A stretch of 53,551 nucleotides of DNA from Prosthecobacter debontii (GTDB taxonomy: Bacteria; Verrucomicrobiota; Verrucomicrobiia; Chthoniobacterales; Chthoniobacteraceae), in assembly GCA_945861385.1 (NCBI GenBank), contig CAMAUI010000016.1:1-53551 (forward strand), given 5' to 3'. The position numbers and the translations under genes were made by a program. Below, in pieces: positions 29,645-37,760 of the stretch (its first letter is position 1; each line of letters opens with the position of its first letter). Below the pieces are notes generated by a model. The model saw only the letters and a program-made list of their open reading frames with translations. It did no database searches and was not told the origin of the DNA.

Positions 29645-31159
29645 TCAGTAGCTCTTCGCAAAAAGCACGCGCCGCCCGCTCGGCCTGCCGCTCCACACGC
29701 ACGCGCCGTCCTCCGCCGGTGAATCGCTCGGGATGCAGCGGATCGTCACCTTCAGCGCGTCCTTTATCTCCGCCTCCGTCTCCGCCGTGCCGTCCCAATG
29801 TGCGAACGCAAAGCCGCCGCTGATTTCCTTCCCCTTCGCCGTGAAGAACGCCGTGAACTCCTCCTTCGTCTCGATCTTCACCGTATTCGCATCGCGCAGC
29901 ATCGTCGCGCGATCCATCAGCGTCGCGTGAATCTCCCCCAGCGTCGCGGTGATGCCGCCGACAAACTCCTCCGCCGTCGGGAACGCCTTCTCCTTGTGCC
30001 CGCGGTCACGGCGCGCGACGGCGACCGTCCCCTTCTCGATGTCACGCGGGCCGATCTCCACGCGCACGGGTACGCCGCGCTTGATCCACTCCCACGACTT
30101 CTGCCCGCCGCCGAGGTCGCGCTTGTCCACCTCCACGCGCACGGCCTCGCCGCCATAGCTCTGCGCGCGCAGCTTCGCCGCCAGCGCATCGCACGCGGCA
30201 AAGACCGCCTCGCGCATCTCGGGCTTTGGCGCCACGGGTAAGATCACCACCTGCGCGGGCGCGATGCGCGGCGGCAGGATCACGCCATCGTCGTCGCCAT
30301 GCGCCATGATCACCGTGCCGATGAGGCGCGTGCTCACGCCCCACGATGTCGTCCACGCAAACTCCTGCTTGTTTTCCCGCGACACAAACTGGATGCCGCT
30401 CGCCTTCGCGAAATTCTGCCCGAGGAAATGCGACGTGCCCGCCTGGATCGCCTTCCTGTCCTGCACCATCGCCTCGATGCACAGCGTCTGCTCCGCGCCG
30501 GGGAACCGCTCGCCCGCGCTCTTCTCGCCAGTGAAAACCGGCAGCGCCAGCCACTCCCTCGCGAACTGCGCGTACACCGCGAGCATCTGCTCCGTCTCCG
30601 CCCGTGCCTCCGCCTCGGTCTCGTGCGCCGTGTGCCCTTCCTGCCACAAAAATTCCGCCGTCCGCAAAAACACGCGGGGCCGCATCTCCCAGCGCACGAC
30701 GTTCGCCCACTGGTTGATCAAAATCGGAAGGTCACGGTACGACTGAACCCACTTCGCATACGTCGCGCCGATGATAGTCTCGCTCGTGGGCCGCACCACA
30801 AGCGGCTCGGCGAGCTCCGATTCCGGGTCCGGCTTCAGCCCGCCCTTGCCATCCGGCACCAGCCGATGATGCGTCACCACCGCGCATTCCTTCGCGAAGC
30901 CCTCCACATGCGCCGCCTCCTTCGCCAGGTAAGACAGCGGGATGAACAGCGGGAAATACGCATTCTTGTGCCCCGTCGCCTTGAACAGCCCATCCAGCCC
31001 CCGCTGCATGTTTTCCCAAATGCCATAGCCCCACGGCTTGATCACCATGCAGCCGCGCACGTCGGAATTCTCCGCGAGGTCGGCGGCTTTGACGACTTGC
31101 TGATACCACTCGGGAAAATCCTGCTCGCGTGTGGGTGTGATGGCTGTCTGCTGGCTCAT
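29645..31159 (-). CDS. proS: Prolyl-tRNA synthetase, archaeal/eukaryal type (ProS type 3)
   Basis: The 504-residue protein begins MSQQTAITPTREQDFPEWYQ. Class II signatures are present: VIKPWGYGIWENMQRGLD (motif 1 region), VVRWEMRPRVFLRTAEFLWQEGHTAH (motif 2), and TRLIGTVIMAHGDDDGVILPPRIAP (motif 3). The anticodon-binding domain and a C-terminal domain ending in ...RRVLFAKSY follow. The C-terminal Tyr and the lack of the INS editing insertion mark the eukaryote/archaea-like form, which many bacteria use. It charges tRNA-Pro in the cytosol. Confidence 0.97.
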   Translation of the reverse strand: MSQQTAITPTREQDFPEWYQQVVKAADLAENSDVRGCMVIKPWGYGIWENMQRGLDGLFKATGHKNAYFPLFIPLSYLAKEAAHVEGFAKECAVVTHHRLVPDGKGGLKPDPESELAEPLVVRPTSETIIGATYAKWVQSYRDLPILINQWANVVRWEMRPRVFLRTAEFLWQEGHTAHETEAEARAETEQMLAVYAQFAREWLALPVFTGEKSAGERFPGAEQTLCIEAMVQDRKAIQAGTSHFLGQNFAKASGIQFVSRENKQEFAWTTSWGVSTRLIGTVIMAHGDDDGVILPPRIAPAQVVILPVAPKPEMREAVFAACDALAAKLRAQSYGGEAVRVEVDKRDLGGGQKSWEWIKRGVPVRVEIGPRDIEKGTVAVARRDRGHKEKAFPTAEEFVGGITATLGEIHATLMDRATMLRDANTVKIETKEEFTAFFTAKGKEISGGFAFAHWDGTAETEAEIKDALKVTIRCIPSDSPAEDGACVWSGRPSGRRVLFAKSY

Positions 31160-31183
31160 GGTTTTTGGAAAAGGGCGCGCACG

Positions 31184-31744
31184 CTACGGAGCGGACGGCT
31201 GGCAGACAAGCCACTCCTCGCGCAGCCCGCGTCGCCCGACCTCCTGCTCGATGACCGTGCGGTCCACATCCACGAGTTGCAGCACACCGCGGATGTCGCT
31301 GATGTGTTTCGCGCTGCCGCCTTCGCGAAAATATTCGAGCTTCTTCACGATCACCACCTCCGGCGGCGCGACCCACACGCCGCGGTTCTCGTGCGGAATG
31401 CGGCGCCGGTTGCGCAGGCCCCAAAGCTGGAATTCATCACGCCCGACTGGATAGCAGTCCGCCTTCCAGCCCGTCGCATGATGGATGAGATTGAAGTGAG
31501 CACCGCTCACTCGCGCCGCTTCCTCGACGATCACCTCTCGTGGCGGGCGGTAAAACCCGTCATCAGGAAACGCCGTCTCGAATTTCCGCGCGTCGCCCGC
31601 GTGCAGCGCGACGACGAGATCGAGATCGTTCGTCGTTCGCAGTGCTCCAAACACAATCACGGCATACGCGCCGACGAGCATGTAGGGAATCCCAGCGCTC
31701 TCCAGCGGCTCGGTGAAAACCCACGGCAGTTCAGTCTCCGGCAT
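31184..31744 (-). CDS. Nucleotidyltransferase-like protein (AbiEii / DUF6036-like)
   Basis: The 186-residue protein has GIPYMLVGAYAVIVFGALRTTNDLDLVVAL near its start. This is the nucleotidyltransferase fold's G-x-A core followed by the D-L-D metal pair. VAPPEVVIVKKLEYFREGGSAKHISDIRGVL near the end is the helical part typical of AbiEii/DUF6036-type minimal nucleotidyltransferases. Related proteins act as toxins that modify tRNA or as components of unknown modules. It overlaps by 14 bp the upstream 74-residue gene, forming a tight two-gene unit. It may be a toxin with the small protein as antitoxin, or a housekeeping NTase. Confidence 0.75.
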   Translation of the reverse strand: MPETELPWVFTEPLESAGIPYMLVGAYAVIVFGALRTTNDLDLVVALHAGDARKFETAFPDDGFYRPPREVIVEEAARVSGAHFNLIHHATGWKADCYPVGRDEFQLWGLRNRRRIPHENRGVWVAPPEVVIVKKLEYFREGGSAKHISDIRGVLQLVDVDRTVIEQEVGRRGLREEWLVCQPSAP

Positions 31745-31955
31745 GAGTGATGGCGCGGCGGATTTCCGTCATGATCTGCTCCTCGCTCCAGTCCGGATGC
31801 CGCGCGCGAACGCCAGAAGCGAGCAAAGCGCGCGCGGAGCGGAGGAATCGCAAGCCAACCGCGAAACGTTCGGCAAGTGGCAGCCGTCGAATCGCCGCGA
31901 TCTGCGCCGGGTGCATCGGCTCGTCGGGCGCCAATGATGAGTGCTTTGATTCCAT
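31731..31955 (-). CDS. Small partner protein of the nucleotidyltransferase module
   Basis: The 74-residue protein has a helical core: IRRLPLAERFAVGLRFLRSA, then RARHPDWSEEQIMTEIRRAI. The last block (RHPDW-S-EEQ-I) is one I recall from small proteins found next to minimal nucleotidyltransferases in Planctomycetota and Verrucomicrobiota, but no role is known to me. Its 3' end overlaps the nucleotidyltransferase start by 14 bp, implying coupled translation with this protein made first, the usual order for an antitoxin. The 250 bp upstream (31956-32205) hold no gene I can support. Confidence 0.65.
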   Translation of the reverse strand: MESKHSSLAPDEPMHPAQIAAIRRLPLAERFAVGLRFLRSARALLASGVRARHPDWSEEQIMTEIRRAITHAGD

Positions 31956-32205
31956 TGCGGTAAAAAACTATCACCCGCAGGCGTCGCGTTCCAGCGTCAA
32001 TCCCACACCGTTCGCGGACCGGGGTGGATGCTTTTCTCCACGAACTGTGGATAAGCGACCCCGGCCTCCGCGGCGGATTGCCTCTGCCTTTCTGCTTTCC
32101 GCGGGACTTCGCCTGGTGCGAATCTCCGCTGCAAGCGCCTCCGCCCAGCCGGGCGCGGAAGCGAATTTCCAGCATGCGAAGAATCCCAAGCGAACTGAAA
32201 CCCTG

Positions 32206-33207
32206 ATGCGAAACCCAATTCACACCATTCTGCTCGTCGTTGTTGCCAGTCTTTCAGGTCTTCGCTGCTGGCCCGCCCCGGAGCCCGACAGCGCCAGCAC
32301 TGAGGCAGCCCCGGCAAAGGTTCCGCCAGAGCCTCCGCAGTCACCTCAGCCCGCCTTCTCCGAGGCCGCAGCATTCGAGCACGGCGCACCTCGAACCGTT
32401 GACATCGAAATCCACGGGCATGATGCCTCGGGTGGATTTGTTTCACACGGTGCCGGAACCATCCTGCACGAAGCGGGGTACATTCTCACTTGCGAGCACA
32501 TCACCGCAGCGGGTGACCGGCAGGAAGTCATCCTCGCCGACGGCAGCGTTCACCCATTCACCGTCCTGGCTCGTGCCGGAGGTTCGTTTGACACCGCGAT
32601 CCTCCGCATCAAGCCGAAGGTCGCGCTGTCAGCGGTCGTTTTGGGTCACAGCGACAAACTGGCCATCGGCGAAAAAATCATGATCATCGGGAATCCCGGT
32701 GGGCAGCGGCATGCGGTCCATTACGGCGTGGTCGAGAAAACCACGTGCGGCGGCGGCACGCAGATCCACGTGGGCAAGGCCGACGTGAGCCCCGGCGATT
32801 CCGGCGGGCCCGTTTTCGACATGTTCGGAAAGCAGGTGGCCCTCGTCCACGTCAAGATATTCACCCTTGCACAAGCGTCCCGCCACATTCGCGTGGATCA
32901 CATCCGTGACGCCTTCGCCACGGTGTTCATGGACAAGGCCCGCAAAGATTACGAAATCGGACTTGATGTGGACTGCCAGACGGAAACGGCAATCGTGACG
33001 CGCGTGAAAAAAGACTCCCCGGCTGATCTGGCAGGAATCCGGACAGGCGATGAAATCACTCGATTTGACGACATGGAAATCCGTTCCGGACCACACTACG
33101 TGCTTGCGCTGCTGGACCGGGTAACGGGCAAACCTGTCGCCCTGAAAATCAGGCGGGGACAAGAGGACATCAAGGCGTCAGTCCAGCCGCTCAAGATTTC
33201 TCGATAA
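32206..33207 (+). CDS. Secreted HtrA-like serine protease with one PDZ domain
   Basis: ATG 32206 is chosen because it gives a signal-type N-terminus (MRNPIHTILLVVVASLSGL); the frame is open far upstream without one. The 333-residue protein has the trypsin-like triad His98 (LTCEHITAA), Asp129 (GSFDTAILRI) and Ser199 (PGDSGGPVFD). A single PDZ domain follows from about 245 (VKKDSPADLAGIRTGDEITRFDD). DegP and DegS have the same architecture; one PDZ makes it DegS/DegQ-like in form. A Pro/Ala/Ser-rich linker precedes the protease domain. It probably works in periplasmic quality control or signalling. It has no obvious operon partner. Confidence 0.9.
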   Translation: MRNPIHTILLVVVASLSGLRCWPAPEPDSASTEAAPAKVPPEPPQSPQPAFSEAAAFEHGAPRTVDIEIHGHDASGGFVSHGAGTILHEAGYILTCEHITAAGDRQEVILADGSVHPFTVLARAGGSFDTAILRIKPKVALSAVVLGHSDKLAIGEKIMIIGNPGGQRHAVHYGVVEKTTCGGGTQIHVGKADVSPGDSGGPVFDMFGKQVALVHVKIFTLAQASRHIRVDHIRDAFATVFMDKARKDYEIGLDVDCQTETAIVTRVKKDSPADLAGIRTGDEITRFDDMEIRSGPHYVLALLDRVTGKPVALKIRRGQEDIKASVQPLKISR

Positions 33208-33274
33208 ATTCCGGCTATCGAACCCTGGAAGGCCGCCTGTCCGGGTCAACCCCGGTTCCTATTCCAGACGAGGC

Positions 33275-34153
33275 TTACGGATTCACGGCACGCTGCACCA
33301 GGACGGGACGGAAGCCGAGGTCGTCATACTGAACACCCGGCTTGTCATCGCTCCGGCGGGCCGAGCGACAGACGCCCGCACTGACATCCCAAGAGCCGCC
33401 GCGAAACACACGGAAAGTGCCAGCCGCCGGCCCCGTCGGATCCGCTCCACCCGCCATTTTTTCTCCACGATAATCGAGGCACCACTCCCACACATTCCCG
33501 TGCATATCGTGGATGCCCCATGCGTTTGGCGCATAGCTCGAGACTTCGGTCGTCTTTTCAAGATTGCTTTCCTTCAAGTTTGCCTGGGCGCTCGTCAGTG
33601 TATCGCCAAAGGCAAATGCAGTCTTCGAACCTGCACGGCACGCATACTCCCACTGTGCCTCGCTCGGCAGGCTCCACTCCCAGCCCGCGGGCGGCTTCAC
33701 TGTTGCATTCAGCTTTGCGACTGCAGACTGCACGTCGTCCCAACTCACACACTCCACAGGCAGTTTCGCTCCCTTGAAACCGCTGGGATTGCCTGCCATC
33801 AGAGCCTCCCACTGCCCCTGCGTGAACTCCGTCCGCGCCATCCAGAATCCCCTCGTGATTCGCACGGACACCTGATTCTCCTCAGCGATATGGCCCGCCT
33901 CACCTTCGGGGCTTCCCATCATGAAACTCCCCGGCGGGCAGTAGCATAATTTCATCTCCTCATCGCCGGGAAGCTTTACCCGGATGGACTTGCCCACCGC
34001 GCCATCGCCCAGCGCGCCCGCCTCAAGCGCTGCTGGCGGACTTGCAGGGGACTCAGCGGGCGGCTGGTTCTGCACAGGCTTGCCGGCAGGCACGCCGCCG
34101 GGCTCGGCGGCCAATGCGACAGCGGTGAAAAAAACAGGCGCGAAGTGTTTCAT
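33275..34153 (-). CDS. SUMF1/FGE-fold protein, probably not a catalytic formylglycine generator
   Basis: The start at 34153 (MKHFAPVFFTAVALAAEPGG) gives a signal peptide. The FGE-sulfatase fold is clear: FMMGSPEGEAGHIAEENQ, FWMARTEFTQGQWEALM, SLPSEAQWEYACRAG, WGIHDMHGNVWEWC, FRVFRGGSW and DLGFRPVL. True formylglycine-generating enzymes have two catalytic Cys after the GGS motif. Here the first position is Val (GGSWDVSAGVC) and only the second Cys remains. It therefore more likely binds a ligand or serves another role, as most bacterial SUMF1-domain proteins do. It would not by itself activate the two Cys-type sulfatases of this window. Confidence 0.88.
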   Translation of the reverse strand: MKHFAPVFFTAVALAAEPGGVPAGKPVQNQPPAESPASPPAALEAGALGDGAVGKSIRVKLPGDEEMKLCYCPPGSFMMGSPEGEAGHIAEENQVSVRITRGFWMARTEFTQGQWEALMAGNPSGFKGAKLPVECVSWDDVQSAVAKLNATVKPPAGWEWSLPSEAQWEYACRAGSKTAFAFGDTLTSAQANLKESNLEKTTEVSSYAPNAWGIHDMHGNVWEWCLDYRGEKMAGGADPTGPAAGTFRVFRGGSWDVSAGVCRSARRSDDKPGVQYDDLGFRPVLVQRAVNP

Positions 34154-34429
34154 GGCGATTACCTGTGACATTAAAAAAATGGCCGGGTCATGTGAATCCA
34201 TCATCTCGCCTTTGTATATATTGAAAGCTGCCATCTTCAGCGACCTGCGGCGGAGTCACGTATCACGAAGGTGCGGAATCGTCCTGCGGATGCCTGCCGC
34301 GAGGAACCGGGGCAGGCTCCAGGCGCAAGGCGCGAGCCAGTCCGATTTCGAATCGCATGACGGGTCGAGCTTTCCATTTGCGCGCCGCCGCCGGGCGCGG
34401 CAAGCTGCACGCCCTTTTTCAAAACTACG

Positions 34430-35803
34430 ATGACTCTTACCGAAAAACTTCTCGCACGCGCTGGCGGAAAAGCGCGCGTCTCCCCGGGCGACAATGTGTG
34501 GGTGAAAGTGGACGTGCTCATGACGCACGACGTTTGCGGCCCCGGCACCATCGGCGTCTTCAAGCGCGAGTTCGGCAAGGACGCGAAAGTGTGGGATCGC
34601 GAGCGCGTGGTCATCATCCCGGACCACTACATTTTCACCGCGGACTCGATGAGCAACCGCAACGTGGATATCCTCCGCGACTTCGTCCGCGAGCAAGGCA
34701 TCCCGTATTTTTACGACGTGATTGATGACCCGAACGGCAAGTGGCACTTCGACCCCAGCAAGGGCCAGCTCAAGCAGCAGTACGGCAAAAACTTCGCCGG
34801 CGTCTGCCACACCACGCTCCCGTGGAAAGGCCACCTCCGCCCCGGCGAAATCCTCGTCGGCACCGACAGCCACACCTGCATGGCCGGCGCCTTCAACCAA
34901 TTCGCCACCGGCATCGGCAACACAGACGCGGGCTTCGTCCTCGGCACCGGGAAAATCCTGCTGAAAGTCCCCGAGAGCATGCGCTTTCTCCTCACCGGAA
35001 AACTCGTGCCCGGCGTCATGGCGAAAGACGTCATCCTCCACGTCATCGGCGACATCGGTTTCGATGGCGCGACCTACCGCGCGATGCAGTGGGAAGGCGA
35101 AGGCGCGCTCAACCTCGACATGGACGACCGCATGACCATCACCAACATGGCCATCGAAGCCGGCGGCAAGAACGGCATCTTCCCCTACGACGAAATCTGC
35201 GGCGCCTACGTCCGCGAACGCATCGCGGAAAACAACACCCGCGCCGAGTTCGAGCCCGTCACCGTGGATGCGGAGCAGGCGTTCGTCTTCGACAAAACCT
35301 ACGACCTCTCGAAGCTCGAACCGACCGTCGCCTGCCACCCCGATCCCGGCAACCGTAAGCTCGCCCGCGAGATGAGCGACGTGGTGCTGGATCGCGCCTA
35401 CATCGGCTCCTGCACCGGCGGAAAAACGAGCGACTTCCTCGCCTTCGCCCGCGTCGTCAAAGGCCAGCAGGTCAAAATCCACACCTTCGGCGTCCCCGCC
35501 ACCACGAAGGTCGTCGCCGAACTCAAAGCCGCGCAAATGGACGGCCAGAGCGTCTGGACCATCCTCGAAAACGCCGGCGTGCAAATGACCGAAAACGCGA
35601 GCTGCGCCGCGTGCCTCGGCGGCCCGCAAGACACGTTTGGCCGGATGAACGAAAAAGCCCTCAAGTGCATCAGCGCCACGAACCGCAACTTCCCCGGCCG
35701 CATGGGCCACAAGGAATCGCAGGTCTTCCTCGCCAGCCCCTACACCGTCGCCGCCAGCGCCCTCACCGGCCACGTCACCGACCCGCGCGACTACATCGGG
35801 TAA
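34430..35803 (+). CDS. leuC: 3-isopropylmalate dehydratase / homoaconitase-like large subunit
   Basis: ATG 34430 begins MTLTEKLLARAGGKARVSPG. The aconitase-superfamily core includes LVGTDSHTCMAGAFNQFATGIGNTD and the three 4Fe-4S ligands Cys328 (GSCTGG), Cys392 and Cys395 (CAACLGG). The 457-residue length suits the HacA/LeuC group that works with a separate small subunit. No leuD is adjacent in the window. The exact substrate (isopropylmalate or a homologue) is not certain. Downstream, after two small genes, a diverged copy of its last 115 bases lies at 36382-36492. The inserted segment therefore begins right at this stop codon. Confidence 0.9.
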   Translation: MTLTEKLLARAGGKARVSPGDNVWVKVDVLMTHDVCGPGTIGVFKREFGKDAKVWDRERVVIIPDHYIFTADSMSNRNVDILRDFVREQGIPYFYDVIDDPNGKWHFDPSKGQLKQQYGKNFAGVCHTTLPWKGHLRPGEILVGTDSHTCMAGAFNQFATGIGNTDAGFVLGTGKILLKVPESMRFLLTGKLVPGVMAKDVILHVIGDIGFDGATYRAMQWEGEGALNLDMDDRMTITNMAIEAGGKNGIFPYDEICGAYVRERIAENNTRAEFEPVTVDAEQAFVFDKTYDLSKLEPTVACHPDPGNRKLAREMSDVVLDRAYIGSCTGGKTSDFLAFARVVKGQQVKIHTFGVPATTKVVAELKAAQMDGQSVWTILENAGVQMTENASCAACLGGPQDTFGRMNEKALKCISATNRNFPGRMGHKESQVFLASPYTVAASALTGHVTDPRDYIG

Positions 35804-35882
35804 AGAAAATCGCGGCGAAAGCAGGCGTCCAGATGGACAAGCGGCTCTTGCGTCGAAAGGAATCGGAAGCTAATTTCGCAAC

Positions 35883-36104
35883 ATGACTGCCGCTGCCATC
35901 ATTGATGAGATTAAACATCTGCCGCCTGCCGAGCGAGAGCAGGTCGTGGAATTCGTGCAGACCCTCGAAACACGCCGCCCATGGAGCGGCGAGAAGCTGA
36001 CGGAATACGAGAAGAAGATGGTGGAAACCAATGATCCCGCGGAGGCGCAGCGATTGAAGGAACAAATCGTCGCAGGTTTTTACGGGGACGATCCCGATGC
36101 CTGA
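35883..36104 (+). CDS. Small protein of a two-gene module, antitoxin-like
   Basis: The 73-residue protein starts MTAAAIIDEIKHLPPAEREQ. The segment IDEIKHLPPAEREQVVEFVQTL resembles the N-terminal helix of DUF2281-type and related addiction-module proteins. The rest is charged and helical and ends in FYGDDPDA. It overlaps the next gene by 8 bp. The pair lies between leuC and a relic of a second leuC 3' end, so it looks like a recently inserted cassette. An antitoxin role is inference from size, layout and position only. Confidence 0.65.
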   Translation: MTAAAIIDEIKHLPPAEREQVVEFVQTLETRRPWSGEKLTEYEKKMVETNDPAEAQRLKEQIVAGFYGDDPDA

Positions 36105-36342
36105 AATCCGGCGGCGCAACGTGCCTCGCGCCCTCGTGGCGCACTTGGAAGATCGGGTGAGTGATCGAGAAATCCCGATCGGCCAGCTTCAATTGCTTTC
36201 CGAATGGCTCACGGGTGAACCCGAAGTGCCCACCGGGAAATGGTTCAAGCGATTTCCCGGAATGATCGCGTGCGGAGAAGGCGAATTCTTGAAGACATTT
36301 CTTCGGATCGGCCAGGCCCCGGATGGCGAGGAGATCCCGTAG
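36097..36342 (+). CDS. Small partner protein of the leuC-adjacent module
   Basis: The 81-residue protein begins MPEIRRRNVPRALVAHLEDR and ends with the well-ordered block KWFKRFPGMIACGEGEFLKTFLRIGQAPDGEEI. I recall similar pairs of small proteins in cyanobacteria and Verrucomicrobiota, without known function. The compact basic/aromatic C-terminal half could be a small toxin, but no nuclease motif is visible. It is translationally coupled to the preceding gene (8-bp overlap). About 40 bp after its stop begins the leuC 3'-end relic. Confidence 0.65.
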   Translation: MPEIRRRNVPRALVAHLEDRVSDREIPIGQLQLLSEWLTGEPEVPTGKWFKRFPGMIACGEGEFLKTFLRIGQAPDGEEIP

Positions 36343-36381
36343 CAGCGGCACCTGATTGGCGTCGTGTAATGGAAGCCCTGC

Positions 36382-36492
36382 CTTCCCCGGACGCATGGGC
36401 CACAAGGAATCGCAAGGCTTCCTCGCGAGCCCCACACCGTCGCCGCGAGCGCGCTGACGGGGCGCGTCACCGACCCGAGAGACTACTTGTAG
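36382..36492 (+). pseudogene. Relic of a second leuC 3' end
   Basis: This stretch aligns with 35689-35803, the end of leuC. By hand there are about 12 substitutions and one 1-base deletion over the first roughly 100 aligned bases. Many substitutions are at third codon positions and keep the protein (FPGRMGHKESQ, then ASALTGRVTDPRDYL and stop). Without the deletion it would still be a plausible LeuC tail. The pattern suggests a real, separately evolved leuC end that was cut off from its gene, not a fresh local duplication. It ends 4 bp before the stop of the convergent yqhA gene. Confidence 0.85.
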
Positions 36493-36496
36493 CCGC

Positions 36497-37024
36497 TCAG
36501 TGCTTCTCGCCTTTCGGCGCGGTGAGGCGCTCGATCCAGGCGAGGATGATGGCGGAGGCGACGAAGGTGACGTGGATGATGACCTGCCACATGACTTCAT
36601 TGTCCTTGTGCTTGCCGACATCAATGAATGTCTTGAGGAGGTGGATCGAGGAGATGCCGATGAGGGCGGTGGCGAGTTTCACTTTGAGCACGCCGGCGTT
36701 GACGTGGGAGAGCCACTCGGGCTGGTCGGGGTGGCCCTCGAGATTCAGCCGGGAGACGAAGGTCTCGTAGCCGCCGATGATGACCATGATGAGGAGGTTC
36801 GCGATCATCACCACGTCAATGAGGCCGAGGACGAGGAGCATGATTTGCGCTTCCTGCATCGAGGCGGCGTCGGTGATGAGGTGCTTCAATTCCATGAAGA
36901 AGCGGAAGACGTACACGCCCTGCGCGACGATGAGGCCGAGGTAGAGCGGGGCCTGGAGCCAGCGGCTGAGAAAGATGAGGCTGCCGAGGGTGCGGCGGTA
37001 GCTTGTGGGTTTCGGTGTGTCCAT
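36497..37024 (-). CDS. yqhA: YqhA/UPF0114 family inner-membrane protein
   Basis: The start at 37024 (MDTPKPTSYRRTLGSLIFLS) gives 175 residues, close to the 164 of Escherichia coli YqhA. Family blocks are SRWLQAPLYLGLIVA, LIDVVMIANLLIMVIIGGYETFVSRL and VKLATALIGISSIHLLKTFIDV. There are three or four membrane helices. The cellular role is unknown in all bacteria. The gene was probably the original convergent neighbour of leuC, because the leuC relic ends only 4 bp from its stop. Confidence 0.92.
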   Translation of the reverse strand: MDTPKPTSYRRTLGSLIFLSRWLQAPLYLGLIVAQGVYVFRFFMELKHLITDAASMQEAQIMLLVLGLIDVVMIANLLIMVIIGGYETFVSRLNLEGHPDQPEWLSHVNAGVLKVKLATALIGISSIHLLKTFIDVGKHKDNEVMWQVIIHVTFVASAIILAWIERLTAPKGEKH

Positions 37025-37130
37025 GCGTGGTCTTCTGGCGTGCTGCGGGCGGTGTGGCAACTTCCGGCACACGGAGAAATCTCGACTCGCCCGGCCCGGC
37101 GTCCTTATGGATTTGGGGCTGATTTTGCGA

Positions 37131-37745
37131 ATGCAACCATCGAACAACCACACTTGCGCACACGTCTGCCGGCTCGTTGCCTGCGTGATCGCGCTTGGCT
37201 GGGCTGGCTGTGCTTCGACGGGTGGGAGCAGCGATGTCGGCCATTATGTCGTGTGTGTTCCGCAGACGGCGATGTTTCGCTACGGGCCGGCGCAAAGTTT
37301 TGGGGCGGATTTCAATCTCACGGAGGGACAGCATGTGGTGATGCTGAAGCGGGAATTCGGATACAGCCGGGTGATGACCGATGAGGGGCAGAGCGGCTAT
37401 GTGGCGACCGAGGATATCAAGCCCGCGCCGCCGCCTGCTTCGCCGGGTGTCAATCTGAGCCTGCCGCACCGCAGGCTCACCCAGAGTGGAGCGGGGCGGG
37501 GGAGGACAAGCTCCGCAAACAACCGCGCGGTGATCCAGTCGGGGCCGCTGTTCAGTGGCGAAGACCTTCCGCCGCTGCCCGAGCGCGATCCGCTTCAGCC
37601 GGGGAATGCGCCGCCCGGTTTCCGCATCAACGTGCCGCAACGGAAGGCCGGCGACCCCGTGCCGGAATCCAAGACACCGGCGACGCCAAAGCCGGGGTTC
37701 CGCGTCAACGTCCCGACACGCGACGGTTCGGCGAAAAAACCGTAA
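37131..37745 (+). CDS. Probable lipoprotein with SH3b-like domain and PGFRxNVP repeats
   Basis: ATG 37131 begins MQPSNNHTCAHVCRLVACVI, followed by LGWAGC, a plausible though not ideal lipobox with Cys at residue 27. Residues about 35-95 resemble a bacterial SH3 domain (YVVCVPQTAMFRYGPAQSF, then the GQSGYVATEDIKPAP ending). The C-terminal half is Pro-rich and has the motif PGFRINVPQRK and again PGFRVNVPTRD. I know of no function for the repeats. An earlier in-frame ATG at 37107 is possible. It probably sits in the outer or inner membrane facing the periplasm, perhaps binding peptidoglycan. Confidence 0.7.
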   Translation: MQPSNNHTCAHVCRLVACVIALGWAGCASTGGSSDVGHYVVCVPQTAMFRYGPAQSFGADFNLTEGQHVVMLKREFGYSRVMTDEGQSGYVATEDIKPAPPPASPGVNLSLPHRRLTQSGAGRGRTSSANNRAVIQSGPLFSGEDLPPLPERDPLQPGNAPPGFRINVPQRKAGDPVPESKTPATPKPGFRVNVPTRDGSAKKP

Positions 37746-37760
37746 GCCTTCCCGCGTTCA

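Noticed and set aside
31747..32205. Long upstream extension of the HtrA-like protease
   Set aside because: The extension overlaps antisense to two other genes and lacks any domain, while ATG 32206 gives a signal-type N-terminus.
33220..33262. Intrinsic terminator between the protease and FGE-fold genes
   Set aside because: Only a 5-bp CCGGG/CCCGG stem is present and no T tract follows.
33275..34153. Formylglycine-generating enzyme for the sulfatases
   Set aside because: The fold is right but the first catalytic Cys is replaced by Val, so I did not annotate it as an FGE.
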